DNA of 64,000 nucleotides. Source: Epilithonimonas hispanica. Its GTDB lineage: Bacteria; Bacteroidota; Bacteroidia; Flavobacteriales; Weeksellaceae. Positions 25,873 through 35,344 of this stretch are shown here, one piece after another; position 1 is the first letter of the stretch; each line of letters starts with the position of its first letter. The notes under the pieces are model-generated. The model did not search any database. It was not told the origin of the DNA and saw only the letters and a list, made by a program, of their open reading frames with translations. The stretch spans positions 101,901 to 165,900 of the forward strand of contig NZ_QNUG01000001.1 of NCBI RefSeq assembly GCF_003385395.1, written 5' to 3'. Position numbers and translations under genes: made by a program.

Positions 25873-27327
25873 TTATTTTCTAAAAAACTGTCCAATCCCA
25901 GCTGATTCAAAATTGAAATTAGAAGCATTCTCCGACTTATCCAATTTTTTACTGATGGTCAAAGCCCAAAGAACCAATTCTTTGCAGAAGTTTTTATCGT
26001 TGCTGTCTAATTCTGGGACGTTTTCTTCAATCAAAGTGGTAAGAGGTTTTATGCTGTCCAATTTGTTGTAGAATTCTTTATCCGTATCAGAATAATTGAG
26101 TTCCAGATGATTGTTGTTGAACCATTGGATGATATCGGTGTAAGGTGTTTTCAAGCCTTCTTTTTCAAGTTTTGGAACTCTTGGGAAAAGGCTTTCGAAT
26201 TGTGTCATCGCAGCGTCATCAATTAATATTTTGGCTACGAAATCTGCGCCTTCCTGTTCGCCTTCATATACCAATTCAATCTTACCAGTAATGGATGGAA
26301 TAATTGACATAAAATCCAACAAACGAACTTGCGTCTTATCCGAATCAGATTCCAATAGTCTCAATTTAGCAGCTGCAATTAGGTTTTCCATCGCACTAAT
26401 GGTTAACCTCGCACTTACACCACTTTTCGCATCTACATATTCACTTTCTCTGGCCGCAAAAGCGACTTCTTCCAAAAGATTTCGTGCCAAGTCCGGAACT
26501 TGGATTTTTGCTTTATCATCTTCAGAAATCAATGCTTCCTGTTCGGTGATTTGTCTTGCTAATGCTATGGTTTTTGGATAATGTGTAAAAATCTGAGAAC
26601 CAATTCTGTCCTTCAAAGGTGTTACAATACTTCCTCTGTTCGTATAATCTTCAGGATTCGCTGTAAATACAAACTGAATATCCAAAGGCATTCTCAACTG
26701 GAAACCTCGGATCTGGACATCACCTTCCTGCAAAATATTAAACAAAGAAACCTGAATTCTCGCCTGCAAATCCGGCAATTCATTCAAAACAAAAATAGAA
26801 CGGTTTGCTCTTGGAATCATTCCGTAATGTAAAACACGCTCGTCAGAATAAGGTAGCTTCAAAGTTGCCGCTTTGATTGGGTCGATATCACCAATCAAAT
26901 CGGCAACATTCACATCTGGAGTTGCCAATTTTTCAAAGAATCTCTCCGAACGATGAACCCAAGAAATTGGCGTTTCATCTCCCAACTCAGCAATTAAATC
27001 TCTTGCGAATTTCGATATCGGATTGAAAGGACTGTCGTTGATTTCGGAACCTTTCACAATCGGCATATATTCGTCCAAAAGATTGACCATACTTCTGGCA
27101 ATTCTGGTTTTTGCTTGTCCACGTAATCCTAAAAGATTGATGTGATGTCCAGCCAAAATTGCTTTCTTCAATTGCGGAATCACGGTGTCTTCGTAGCCCC
27201 AAAGTCCTTCAAAAACGGGTTCTTTAGCTTTGATTTTTGCAATCAGATTGGCTTGGATTTCCTGATTGATGGTTTTATCTGTATATCCCGATTTTTTTAA
27301 TTTTTTAAATGTCGTATCGTTCTTCAT
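25873..27327 (-). CDS. MoxR/magnesium-chelatase-I-like AAA ATPase
   Basis: The 484-residue protein has a Walker A motif GLRGQAKT near residue 65 (Ala-Lys in place of the usual Gly-Lys) and a Walker B-like region in SIFVLNELPDL. The sensor segment FTANPEDYTNRGSIVTPLKDRIGSQI follows, as in ChlI/BchI-like chelatase subunits. The carboxy-terminal helical part has no known domain. It lies 213 bases downstream of a VWA-domain gene on the same strand. Such MoxR-VWA pairs work as ATP-driven remodelling or metal-insertion machines. No chlorophyll or cobalamin gene is nearby, so true magnesium chelation is unlikely. The client is unknown. Confidence 0.85.
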   Translation of the reverse strand: MKNDTTFKKLKKSGYTDKTINQEIQANLIAKIKAKEPVFEGLWGYEDTVIPQLKKAILAGHHINLLGLRGQAKTRIARSMVNLLDEYMPIVKGSEINDSPFNPISKFARDLIAELGDETPISWVHRSERFFEKLATPDVNVADLIGDIDPIKAATLKLPYSDERVLHYGMIPRANRSIFVLNELPDLQARIQVSLFNILQEGDVQIRGFQLRMPLDIQFVFTANPEDYTNRGSIVTPLKDRIGSQIFTHYPKTIALARQITEQEALISEDDKAKIQVPDLARNLLEEVAFAARESEYVDAKSGVSARLTISAMENLIAAAKLRLLESDSDKTQVRLLDFMSIIPSITGKIELVYEGEQEGADFVAKILIDDAAMTQFESLFPRVPKLEKEGLKTPYTDIIQWFNNNHLELNYSDTDKEFYNKLDSIKPLTTLIEENVPELDSNDKNFCKELVLWALTISKKLDKSENASNFNFESAGIGQFFRK

Positions 27328-27362
27328 TTTATAAATGATATTATTTTGTTTTATATTTTTTT

Positions 27363-27488
27363 ACCACAAAAGTCACAAAAGAAATTTTTGAAAATTTAGC
27401 TTATCAAAAGTCCAAAAAAACTCAACATAACTTCTGATGAAAGCTTTTTATTCTTTTATAGTGCAAAAACTTTTGTGTCTTTTGTGGT
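27363..27488. repeat. CACAAAAG-type inverted repeat between the VWA and MoxR-like genes
   Basis: The ends ACCACAAAAGTCACAAAAG (27363-27381) and CTTTTGTGTCTTTTGTGGT (27470-27488) are complementary over 19 bases with one mismatch, enclosing 88 bases. It lies inside a probable two-gene operon. Confidence 0.85.
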
Positions 27489-27540
27489 TTAAATTTTCAA
27501 ATTGAAAACTTTTTACTTTTGCATTTTAACTTGTCTCTTT

Positions 27541-28683
27541 CTAAATCCTTTTAATTCTATTTTTTTCGTAATCTTCAAATATCATTTGTCCCAAACCTGA
27601 AAGTCCTGTTAAGAAAGCTTTTCCTTTGTTTTGAGCGGTGAAAGCTTTCACAAATTGTCTCAAATATGGATCTTGCGCAATCATAAAAGTGGTGATTGGG
27701 ATTTTCAGTTTTCTGGCTTGTGCCGCTCTGTTGAGACATTCGGAGACGATTTTTTCATCCAGACCCACGCTGTTCATATAATATTCGCCGGTTGGAAGTT
27801 TTAGGCAACTTGGTTTTCCGTCCGTAATCATAAAGATTTGTTTGTTGGTGTTTCTTTTTCTTCGGAGAATATCCATTGCTAATTCTAATCCTGCAACCGT
27901 ATTAGTATGATAAGGTCCGACTTGTAGATAAGGCAAATCTTTAATCTGAATCGGCCACGCATCGTTCCCAAAAACAATAATATCAATGGAATCTTTCGGA
28001 TATTTTCTTTTGATGAGTTCCACCAAAGCCATCGCTACTTTTTTGGCAGGCGTGATTCGGTCTTCACCATACAATATCATTGAGTGGCTGATGTCAATCA
28101 TCAAAACCGTGCTCATCTGCGCTTTGTGTTTGGTTTCTTCTACGATGAGGTCATTTTCCGTTAACCTCAAGTCTGAAATCCCATTGTTGATTTGTGCGTT
28201 TTTGATACTTTCCGTTAGGTTGACGGTTGCAAGGTCATCACCAAATTGGAAATTTCGGTTTTCTCCATCTTTCTCGTCACCAACACCGCTTTTGTTAGTT
28301 CTGTGATTACCAACGCCGCTTTTTCTCAGTTTTCCAAATATTTGGTCGAGGGCATAATCTCGCAAAGCGGCTTCCAATTTGGCTGTCAGGATATTTCTGC
28401 CTTCTCCAGAACCTGTATTACCATCTTCAGGTTTGATTTCTTCCTTGATGTAACCTCGTTTTTTAAGGTCTTCGATAAAGTCGTCCAAACCATATTCTTC
28501 ATTGAAAATATCGTACTCTTTATCCAGCATATCCAGCCAGTCAAAAGCTTCGTCCAAATCTCCGGAAGTGTGGATGAGCAAGTCTTTGAAAATGCCAAAT
28601 ACCCTGTCGAAATGTGAAACCTCTTCCGGAATATGCTTACTGAAAGTAAATCCCGTCTGGAAGTTTTTATTTTTATCTGTCAT
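27541..28683 (-). CDS. VWA domain-containing protein, partner of the MoxR-like ATPase
   Basis: The carboxy-terminal half (about residues 190-375) is a von Willebrand A domain with a complete MIDAS site. The DxSxS motif is DISHS in VLMIDISHSMIL, a Thr follows in PYHTNT, and the Asp is in MITDGKPS. The amino-terminal half is charged and helical with a glycine-rich linker, as in ChlD/BchD-like or YehP-like partners of MoxR ATPases. The two proteins probably form a complex in which ATP hydrolysis by the downstream gene product drives the VWA subunit. The 380-residue length is normal for stand-alone VWA partners. No signal peptide is present, so it acts in the cytoplasm. Confidence 0.85.
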   Translation of the reverse strand: MTDKNKNFQTGFTFSKHIPEEVSHFDRVFGIFKDLLIHTSGDLDEAFDWLDMLDKEYDIFNEEYGLDDFIEDLKKRGYIKEEIKPEDGNTGSGEGRNILTAKLEAALRDYALDQIFGKLRKSGVGNHRTNKSGVGDEKDGENRNFQFGDDLATVNLTESIKNAQINNGISDLRLTENDLIVEETKHKAQMSTVLMIDISHSMILYGEDRITPAKKVAMALVELIKRKYPKDSIDIIVFGNDAWPIQIKDLPYLQVGPYHTNTVAGLELAMDILRRKRNTNKQIFMITDGKPSCLKLPTGEYYMNSVGLDEKIVSECLNRAAQARKLKIPITTFMIAQDPYLRQFVKAFTAQNKGKAFLTGLSGLGQMIFEDYEKNRIKRI

Positions 28684-28780
28684 AGATTGATTTCAAATTT
28701 GAGATACAATTTAGGCATTATTAGCAAAATCTGAACCGTAAGAGTATAGAAAAAAGTAATGGCAGTGATAAACTTATACA

Positions 28781-29107
28781 TTAAACACAAAGACACAAGG
28801 TTTTAATTTTACTCAATAATTCTTTTAAGGCACAAAAGTTTTCAAGTTTTTTGGCTTTTTTTAATTTACTTTTAAAATATTTTTTAACCACATAGACACA
28901 TAGTTGTTTGTATAAAATCTAAGAAAAAACAGTAGAGTGTTTAGCTCTATTTTATCTTTTTTTAAAGACAATATTGTGTTTTATCTATGTGACTATGTGG
29001 TTTTATTAATTTTTAAAAAAGCTTTTAAAGTTGTGAAAATTTTAGCGGAAATATCTTTGTGCCTTAAAAACGAATCGAAAAAAAATATTTTGTGCCTTTG
29101 TGTTTAA
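28781..29107. repeat. Three nested inverted repeats with CACAAAG/CACATAG ends
   Basis: The gap 28684-29155 is filled by three shells. The outer pair is 28781-28800 with 29088-29107 (TTAAACACAAAG arms), the middle pair 28823-28838 with 29055-29069 (TTTTAAGGCACAAAAG arms), and the inner pair 28886-28903 with 28985-29002 (AACCACATAGACACATAG arms, one mismatch). Each arm shows two CACAwAG-like half motifs. The nesting suggests successive insertions of related elements into one another, or one long stem with loops. Confidence 0.85.
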
Positions 29108-29131
29108 CTTAAAACTACGAAACTAAAATTC

Positions 29132-29139
29132 TATCTTTG
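29132..29139 (+). promoter_or_regulatory. Putative -7 element for the methyltransferase gene
   Basis: TATCTTTG matches TAnnTTTG and ends 16 bases before the start at 29156. Confidence 0.55.
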
Positions 29140-29155
29140 CAAAAGATTTACCGCT

Positions 29156-29860
29156 ATGAAAGACTTAATGGGACGCGCAATCTGGGATTATTATCACAAC
29201 GATAATCCTGAAGATTTGCAAACCGAAACTTCGATTTCTGAACTGGATGAACTTCCTGTGGATTACCTTTTCCGAGATTTTGATGAGATGAATAAAATCG
29301 AACAAAAAGCTTTGAAACTGGCGATCGGAAAAGTTTTGGATATTGGAGCAGGAGCAGGTTCGCATTCTCTTTATCTTCAAAATGACAGAAATCTTGAAGT
29401 TACGGCATTGGATATTTCTCCAAAATCGATTGAAGTTTGTAAACTGAGAGGAATCAAGAATGCGTTCGCTGAAAATATGTTGCATTTTTCAGAAGGTAAT
29501 TTCGATACGATTCTTTTATTGATGAACGGAACAGGAATTTTTCAAAGTTTGAATGTCATTGATATTTATCTTAAAAAACTTCATTCATTATTGAGTTCAA
29601 AAGGCCAAATCTTGATTGATAGTACCGATATTATCTATATGTTTGACGAGGATGAGGACGGTGGCTTTTACATCCCAGCAGATGGTTATTATGGCGAACT
29701 AGATTATATTGTTCATTATAAAGGCGAGTCTGAAGAGCCGATAAAATGGCTGTATCTCGATTTCAATACTTTGAAAAACGCTGCAGAAAATAATGGTTTT
29801 AAAATTGAAAAAGTTCTGCAGGAAGAAGATTCTTATCTGGCGAAACTGACTAAGAAATAA
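29156..29860 (+). CDS. Class I SAM-dependent methyltransferase, substrate unknown
   Basis: The 234-residue protein carries the Rossmann-type SAM-binding motif I VLDIGAGAGSHSLYL (about residues 61-75), motif II VTALDISPKSIEVCK and motif III NFDTILLLMNGTGIFQ. The amino terminus (MGRAIWDYYHNDNPEDLQTETSISELDE) is a conserved lead-in of this flavobacterial methyltransferase group, and an acidic stretch DEDEDGG lies near residue 162. There is no signal peptide. It stands alone, convergent with metG, with a shared terminator. The substrate cannot be inferred. Confidence 0.85.
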   Translation: MKDLMGRAIWDYYHNDNPEDLQTETSISELDELPVDYLFRDFDEMNKIEQKALKLAIGKVLDIGAGAGSHSLYLQNDRNLEVTALDISPKSIEVCKLRGIKNAFAENMLHFSEGNFDTILLLMNGTGIFQSLNVIDIYLKKLHSLLSSKGQILIDSTDIIYMFDEDEDGGFYIPADGYYGELDYIVHYKGESEEPIKWLYLDFNTLKNAAENNGFKIEKVLQEEDSYLAKLTKK

Positions 29861-29896
29861 AAAAGAGGCTATCCTTTTGAGACAGCCTCTTTTTGT
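29861..29896. terminator. Terminator between the methyltransferase gene and metG
   Basis: AAAAGAGGCT (29861-29870) pairs with AGCCTCTTTT (29884-29893) with T tracts after it. It lies between convergent genes and starts immediately after the methyltransferase stop. Confidence 0.85.
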
Positions 29897-29913
29897 TTAT
29901 GTAATTTTTAATA

Positions 29914-31947
29914 TTACCCAATCTCAATCCCATTCTCAACGGTTTCATCCGGCGTTACGAATGATAATTTTCCGTCAGGTTTTGTTGTCAATAAAAACAT
30001 TCCTTGAGACTCGATTCCGCGGATTTTTCTTGGCGCAAGATTCAGAAGAATCATTACTTGTTTTCCAATCAATTCTTCCGGAGAAAAGCTCTCCGCAACA
30101 CCAGAAACAACCGTTCTGATGTCCACACCAGTATCCACTTTGAACTTCAATAATTTGTCTGCTTTCTCCACTTTTTCAGCTTCAAGAATGGTAGCAGTTC
30201 TAAGATCGATTTTAGAAAAATCATCGAATTGAATTTCGTCTTTCATAGGATTGGCGTTAGGATTTGTTTTCTTGTTATTTTGTTTGGTATTTTCTAATTT
30301 TTGGATTTGAGCCTCAATCACATCATCTTCGATTTTCGAGAAAAGAAGAGAGGCTTCATTGATTTGATGTCCGCTTTCAATCAGGATATTTTTGTTTTCA
30401 ACATCGTTCCAGTCAGATTTTTGAACATTGAACATATTCAATAATTTTTCTGAACTGAAAGGCATAAATGGTTCTGACAACTGAGCCAAAGCCACAGCAA
30501 TTTGCGCTCCAATGAATAGAGAATTCGCCGCTTTTTCAGGTTGGTCCTTGATTGTTTTCCAAGGCTCTTCTGTCTGAAGAAACTGATTTCCAAATCTTGC
30601 CAAATTCATCAACGCTGACAAAGCATTTCTGAATTCGAAGTTATCCAAGAAAGTTCCGATTTCTTTTGCTGCTTTTTTGATTTCGTTCAATTCCTCAGCG
30701 TTATTGTTTCCTTCCGGAACAATTCCGTTGTAATATTTGTGAATCAAAACCGCAACTCTGTTGATAAAGTTTCCGAAAATCCCAACCAATTCAGAATTGT
30801 TTTTGGTTTGGAAATCTTTCCAAGTAAAGTTATTATCCTTAGTTTCCGGAGCAGACGAAAGCAATGCGTATCTCAACACATCCTGCTGACCCGGGAAATC
30901 CTCAACATATTCGTGTGCCCAAACTGCCCAGTTTCTTGAAGTGGAGATTTTTTCGTTTTCAAGATTAAGGAATTCGAAAGCGGGAACATTTTTCGGCATA
31001 ATATAATCGCCGTGCGCTTTCATCATACTTGGAAAAATGATACAGTGGAAAACGATATTATCCTTTCCGATGAAATGAATCAAATCTGAGTTTTCGTTTT
31101 GCCAATAATCTTTCCAATCTTTCCCGTTTTTCTCCGCCCATTCCTGAGTGAAAGAGATGTAGCCAATTGGCGCATCAAACCAAACATAAAGTACTTTTCC
31201 TTCTGCACCAGGAAGAGGAATAGGAACGCCCCAATTCAAATCTCTGGTCATTGCACGAGGTTTCAGTCCGTCATTCAACCAAGATTTTACTTGTCCGTAA
31301 ACGTTGGTTTTCCAGTCATCTTTATGGCCTTCGATAATCCATTCGTTTAGGAAATCTTCATATTCGTTCAGAGGAAGATACCAGTTTTTGGTTTCTTTAA
31401 GAACGGGAACATTGCCGCTCAACATCGATTTTGGATTGATTAGCTCCGATGGAGAAAGGGTAGACCCACATTTCTCACATTGGTCACCGTAGGCATTTTC
31501 GTTACCGCAATTTGGACAAGTTCCCACAATGTATCGGTCTGCCAAGAATTCGTTGGCTTGTTCGTCAAAATATTGTTCAGAAACTTCTTCCGTGAATTTT
31601 CCCTTATTATATAATGTCTTGAAAAAATCCTGACTTACATCGTAATGTTTTTTGGATGTCGTTCTGGAGTATTCGTCAAAAGAGATTCCTAAATCGGAGA
31701 AAGATTGTTTGATAATCCCGTGGTATTTGTCCACGATATCCTGCGGTGTCACACCTTCTTTTTTTGCTCTGATGGTAATCGGAATCCCGTGTTCATCCGA
31801 ACCGCAAATAAAAGCGACATCTTTTCCCGTTCTTCTCTGGAATCTTGCATAGACATCAGCCGGAATGTAAACACCCGCCAAATGCCCTATATGAACCGGT
31901 CCGTTTGCGTAAGGCAAAGCGGCGGTAATCATTTTTTTGTTTGACAT
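29914..31947 (-). CDS. metG: Methionine--tRNA ligase
   Basis: MetG charges initiator and elongator tRNA-Met. The 677-residue protein has the HIGH motif in ANGPVHIGHLAG near residue 18. A zinc knuckle region CPNCGNENAYGDQCEKCG lies at about 143-160, a KMSKS counterpart as EKISTSRNW near residue 337, and the anticodon-binding helices follow. A carboxy-terminal EMAP-II-like tRNA-binding domain (about 570-677, with VSGVAESFSPEELIGKQVMILLNL) allows dimerisation and tRNA binding, typical of the long bacterial form. It is a single gene with its own -7 element. Confidence 0.97.
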   Translation of the reverse strand: MSNKKMITAALPYANGPVHIGHLAGVYIPADVYARFQRRTGKDVAFICGSDEHGIPITIRAKKEGVTPQDIVDKYHGIIKQSFSDLGISFDEYSRTTSKKHYDVSQDFFKTLYNKGKFTEEVSEQYFDEQANEFLADRYIVGTCPNCGNENAYGDQCEKCGSTLSPSELINPKSMLSGNVPVLKETKNWYLPLNEYEDFLNEWIIEGHKDDWKTNVYGQVKSWLNDGLKPRAMTRDLNWGVPIPLPGAEGKVLYVWFDAPIGYISFTQEWAEKNGKDWKDYWQNENSDLIHFIGKDNIVFHCIIFPSMMKAHGDYIMPKNVPAFEFLNLENEKISTSRNWAVWAHEYVEDFPGQQDVLRYALLSSAPETKDNNFTWKDFQTKNNSELVGIFGNFINRVAVLIHKYYNGIVPEGNNNAEELNEIKKAAKEIGTFLDNFEFRNALSALMNLARFGNQFLQTEEPWKTIKDQPEKAANSLFIGAQIAVALAQLSEPFMPFSSEKLLNMFNVQKSDWNDVENKNILIESGHQINEASLLFSKIEDDVIEAQIQKLENTKQNNKKTNPNANPMKDEIQFDDFSKIDLRTATILEAEKVEKADKLLKFKVDTGVDIRTVVSGVAESFSPEELIGKQVMILLNLAPRKIRGIESQGMFLLTTKPDGKLSFVTPDETVENGIEIG

Positions 31948-31970
31948 TTTTTAATTGAAAATTTGAGATG

Positions 31971-31978
31971 CAAAATTA
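31971..31978 (-). promoter_or_regulatory. Putative -7 element for metG
   Basis: The minus strand reads TAATTTTG, matching TAnnTTTG, and ends 23 bases before the metG start. Confidence 0.55.
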
Positions 31979-32430
31979 CGATTTTTCATTTTAAAAATAG
32001 GATAGATGTTAAATATATGTAGAGAGTTATAATAGCTGTTTTTTTTCTTGGCGTATTTAGATTGTGTTTTTGTTTATAAATCGAAACATCGAAATTGTAA
32101 TATTTCTATTAGACTTTATTAAGTCTTTCCTGTACTCTATGTTTATCCATTGTTGGATCAAATTAATATTGTTTTATTTTTATTTATTTTGATTGGATGG
32201 GTTTATAAATTTATTTTAATTCATCTATTTTATAGGATATTTTTAGTTTTGTTAAAATCACGAAAATATTGAGGTTTTTGAGGTTTTAATAAATTCGAAA
32301 AAAAATAAATTATTTCATTTTTGATTAATATAGGATTAATATTGGTTAATTTAGAAGAAGAAAAACGTGTTAAAAATGTTCAAAAATAGGTTAAAAATGA
32401 TAATTGTTACTAAAATTAACATTTGGTTAT
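31979..32430. other. AT-rich intergenic region upstream of the susC-like gene
   Basis: About 450 bases between the divergent metG and susC promoters hold no recognisable gene, RNA or member of the dispersed repeat families. The size leaves room for regulator binding upstream of the maltodextrin locus, but no operator could be identified. Confidence 0.5.
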
Positions 32431-32431
32431 G

Positions 32432-32460
32432 TTGTTGATTATTAGTTTATTGTATTTTTG
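32432..32460 (+). promoter_or_regulatory. Putative promoter of the susC-susD-susE operon
   Basis: TTG (32432-32434) and TATTTTTG (32453-32460) are spaced by 18 bases and fit the Bacteroidetes -33/-7 pattern. The resulting leader before the GTG start at 32614 would be about 145 bases. Confidence 0.45.
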
Positions 32461-32613
32461 TGAGTGTGTTTTTGTAATTAAAAATAGTACTAAATTAACC
32501 GTTTTTAAAAATTTTTTAACACAATGTTGTTTTTTTTATAAATTGCGAATCTAGATTAAGTGTTGTCTAGAAACAAATAAGAAAATAATATAAACCTTAA
32601 AAATTTATTTTTT

Positions 32614-35334
32614 GTGAGAAACTATAATGTATTAAAAATTGCTCCAGCTTTTCTATTGCTCGGATCAATGTTACATGCACAACAAAACGATACGGTGAAA
32701 AAAGAAACCGAGATTGAGCAAGTTGTGCTGATTGGTTATGGTAAGCAGAAGAAAACAGACCTTACTGGTTCTATAACTTCTATTACATCAAAAGACTTTA
32801 ACGAAGGCGGTATTACTTCACCAGAACAATTAATTCAAGGTAAAGCATCTGGTATTCAAATTACTACTAACAGTGGTGCTCCTGGTGCTGGTTCAACAAT
32901 TAGAATCAGAGGTGGAGCTTCACTAAATGCTAGTAATGATCCATTAATTGTTATTGATGGAGTACCATTAGATAATAAAGGAATTAGCGGTGCTTCTAAT
33001 CCTTTGGCATTAATTAACCCTAATGATATCGAAAGTTTTAATATCCTTAAAGATGCTTCTGCAACTGCGATCTATGGATCTAGAGCTTCTAATGGGGTTA
33101 TTATTATAACTACAAAAAAGGGAAAAACTGGGAAATTAAAAGCGACTTATACTACGACTACATCTATTTATGATAAGATGGGCACTGTAGATATGTTATC
33201 TGCTGATCAGTTTAGAGAAGTAGTTAATTCTAAAGCTGCTGATAATTACAAATTACTTCTAGGTCAATCTAATACCAATTGGCAGAATAAAATCTATCAG
33301 ACTGCGGTTGGATATGATAATTCAATTTCTTTGTCTGGAGGAGTGAAAGGTTTGCCTTATAGATTGTCTTTGGGTTATCTTAATCAGGATGGTATTATTA
33401 AAACTAATAATATTGAAAGATCAACTGCATCATTAAATTTGAATCCTAAATTTTTTGATAATCACCTCGATATTAATTTCAATTTGAAAGGTACTTATGT
33501 TGAAAACCGTTTCAAAGATGATGGAGCTGTTGGAGCAGCAGTGGTATTTGATCCAACTCAATCCGTATATGCACCTGGTTTTGATAATTATGGAGGATAT
33601 TTCGAATGGTTGGATTCTACCGGTACGCCAAATACAAATGGAACAAAAAATCCTTTATCAATGCTTAATCAACGTTATGATCTTTCGTACGTTAAAAGGG
33701 TTTTGGGTAATATCCAGTTTGATTACAAAATGCATTTTTTGCCAGAATTGAGAGCAAATCTTAATCTTGGTTATGATTACTCCGATTCTAATGGAAATAC
33801 TACTGTTTTGCCAACTGCAGCTTCCGAATATTATAGAAAAGGTTCTTATAGAAGATATACTCAGGAGAAGAAAAATAAGTTGTTAGAATTTTATTTAAAC
33901 TATACCAAAGAGATTTTAGACATCCGATCATTGGTGGACTTTACTGTTGGTTACTCCTATCAAGATTGGCAAAGAAGCGAGCCTTTTGCTCCAACAATTT
34001 ATGGTAATGGAACGATGAATCCAGAAACAGGTAATGATTTTTTCACTCAAAATACATTAATCTCTTATTTTGGAAGGCTAAACTATACTTTTGATAAAAA
34101 ATATCTTTTAACAGCTTCCGTAAGAAGAGATGCTTCTTCAAGATTTAGTGAAGATAATAGAGTTGGGTATTTTCCTTCTGTAGCATTAGCTTGGAGAATG
34201 GATCAAGAAAACTTTATTAAAAATGCTAATGTATTCTCCACATTAAAATTGAGAGCAGGTTGGGGGCAAACAGGTCAACAGGATATCAATGATAATGATT
34301 ACCCTTATTTAGCTAGATATGTTCAATCTAATAGTGGTGCGCAGTATCAAATAGGGGATGATTTTTACAATACCTTAAGAGGTCAAGGATATGATAAGAA
34401 TATCAAATGGGAAACAACCACTACTAAAAATTTGGGACTTGACTTTGGTTTCTTGCAAAATAGAATCAATGGTAGTATAGAAGTTTATGAAAAAGAGACA
34501 AAAGATTTGTTAAGCGTTGTGCCAGTTCCAGCTGGAGCCAATTTAACAAACTTACTTTTGACCAATGTTGGTGATATGAGAAATAGGGGTGTAGAATTTA
34601 ACATTGGAGTTGAAGCAATTAAAAATGAAAATTTCTCATGGGAATTTAATTTAAATGCCACTCATTATAAATCAGAAATAACCAATTTAGCATCAACTTC
34701 TGTATTGACAGGCGGTATATCTGGAGGAACTGGAAGTACCATTCAAATACATGCAGAAGGATATCAGCCAAATTCTTTTTATGTCTATCAACAGGCATAT
34801 GATCAGGCTGGTAAACCAATGGAAGGTATATATGTAGATCGTAATGGAGACGGTATCATCAATAGTGCAGATTTATATCAATATAAATCTCCCGCACCAG
34901 ATTTATTGTTAGGTTTTTCATCTAGATTTACTTACAAAAACTGGGATTTGGGATTTACTATGAGAGCTAGTTTTGGAAATTATATTTATAATAATCAAGC
35001 TTCTCAATATGGAAATCTATCGGGAATTAAAGCAAATAATTATCTGCAAAACATACATTCGAGCTATTTAGATACTCAATTTGATAACCCGCAATATTTT
35101 AGTGATTATTATGTAGAAAATGGGTCATTCTTAAGAATGGATAATATTAATATAGGATATAATTTTCCAAGTTTTATTAATGAAAATTCAAAATTAAGAG
35201 TGTTTGGCTCTGTTCAAAACGCTTTCTTGATCACTAACTATAGTGGACTAGATCCAGAAGTGTTCAATGGTATTGATAATAACCTTTATCAAAGACCAAG
35301 GGTATATTCAGTTGGGTTAAACTTTCAATTTTAA
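32614..35334 (+). CDS. SusC/RagA-type TonB-dependent outer membrane receptor
   Basis: SusC-type proteins form the outer-membrane channel that, with a SusD lid, imports oligosaccharides using TonB energy. Translation probably starts at the GTG at 32614, which gives a good signal peptide (KIAPAFLLLGSMLHAQ). The mature protein begins with a TonB-box-like segment EIEQVVLIGYGKQKK, then a plug domain (about 45-160, GGASLNASNDPLIVIDGVPLD and ILKDASATAIYGSRASNGVI) and a beta-barrel ending in LNFQF. At 906 residues it lacks the amino-terminal carboxypeptidase-like extension common in other SusC proteins. Genes for SusD and SusE-like lipoproteins follow within 10 and 23 bases. Starch or maltodextrin is the likely substrate, from the neighbouring GH13 and GH97. 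Confidence 0.93.
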   Translation: MRNYNVLKIAPAFLLLGSMLHAQQNDTVKKETEIEQVVLIGYGKQKKTDLTGSITSITSKDFNEGGITSPEQLIQGKASGIQITTNSGAPGAGSTIRIRGGASLNASNDPLIVIDGVPLDNKGISGASNPLALINPNDIESFNILKDASATAIYGSRASNGVIIITTKKGKTGKLKATYTTTTSIYDKMGTVDMLSADQFREVVNSKAADNYKLLLGQSNTNWQNKIYQTAVGYDNSISLSGGVKGLPYRLSLGYLNQDGIIKTNNIERSTASLNLNPKFFDNHLDINFNLKGTYVENRFKDDGAVGAAVVFDPTQSVYAPGFDNYGGYFEWLDSTGTPNTNGTKNPLSMLNQRYDLSYVKRVLGNIQFDYKMHFLPELRANLNLGYDYSDSNGNTTVLPTAASEYYRKGSYRRYTQEKKNKLLEFYLNYTKEILDIRSLVDFTVGYSYQDWQRSEPFAPTIYGNGTMNPETGNDFFTQNTLISYFGRLNYTFDKKYLLTASVRRDASSRFSEDNRVGYFPSVALAWRMDQENFIKNANVFSTLKLRAGWGQTGQQDINDNDYPYLARYVQSNSGAQYQIGDDFYNTLRGQGYDKNIKWETTTTKNLGLDFGFLQNRINGSIEVYEKETKDLLSVVPVPAGANLTNLLLTNVGDMRNRGVEFNIGVEAIKNENFSWEFNLNATHYKSEITNLASTSVLTGGISGGTGSTIQIHAEGYQPNSFYVYQQAYDQAGKPMEGIYVDRNGDGIINSADLYQYKSPAPDLLLGFSSRFTYKNWDLGFTMRASFGNYIYNNQASQYGNLSGIKANNYLQNIHSSYLDTQFDNPQYFSDYYVENGSFLRMDNINIGYNFPSFINENSKLRVFGSVQNAFLITNYSGLDPEVFNGIDNNLYQRPRVYSVGLNFQF

Positions 35335-35344
35335 TTAAAAAGTC

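Noticed and set aside
25873..28683. A true magnesium chelatase (ChlI/ChlD) for chlorophyll synthesis
   Set aside because: There is no ChlH or other tetrapyrrole gene, and the domain arrangement fits the wider MoxR-VWA group.
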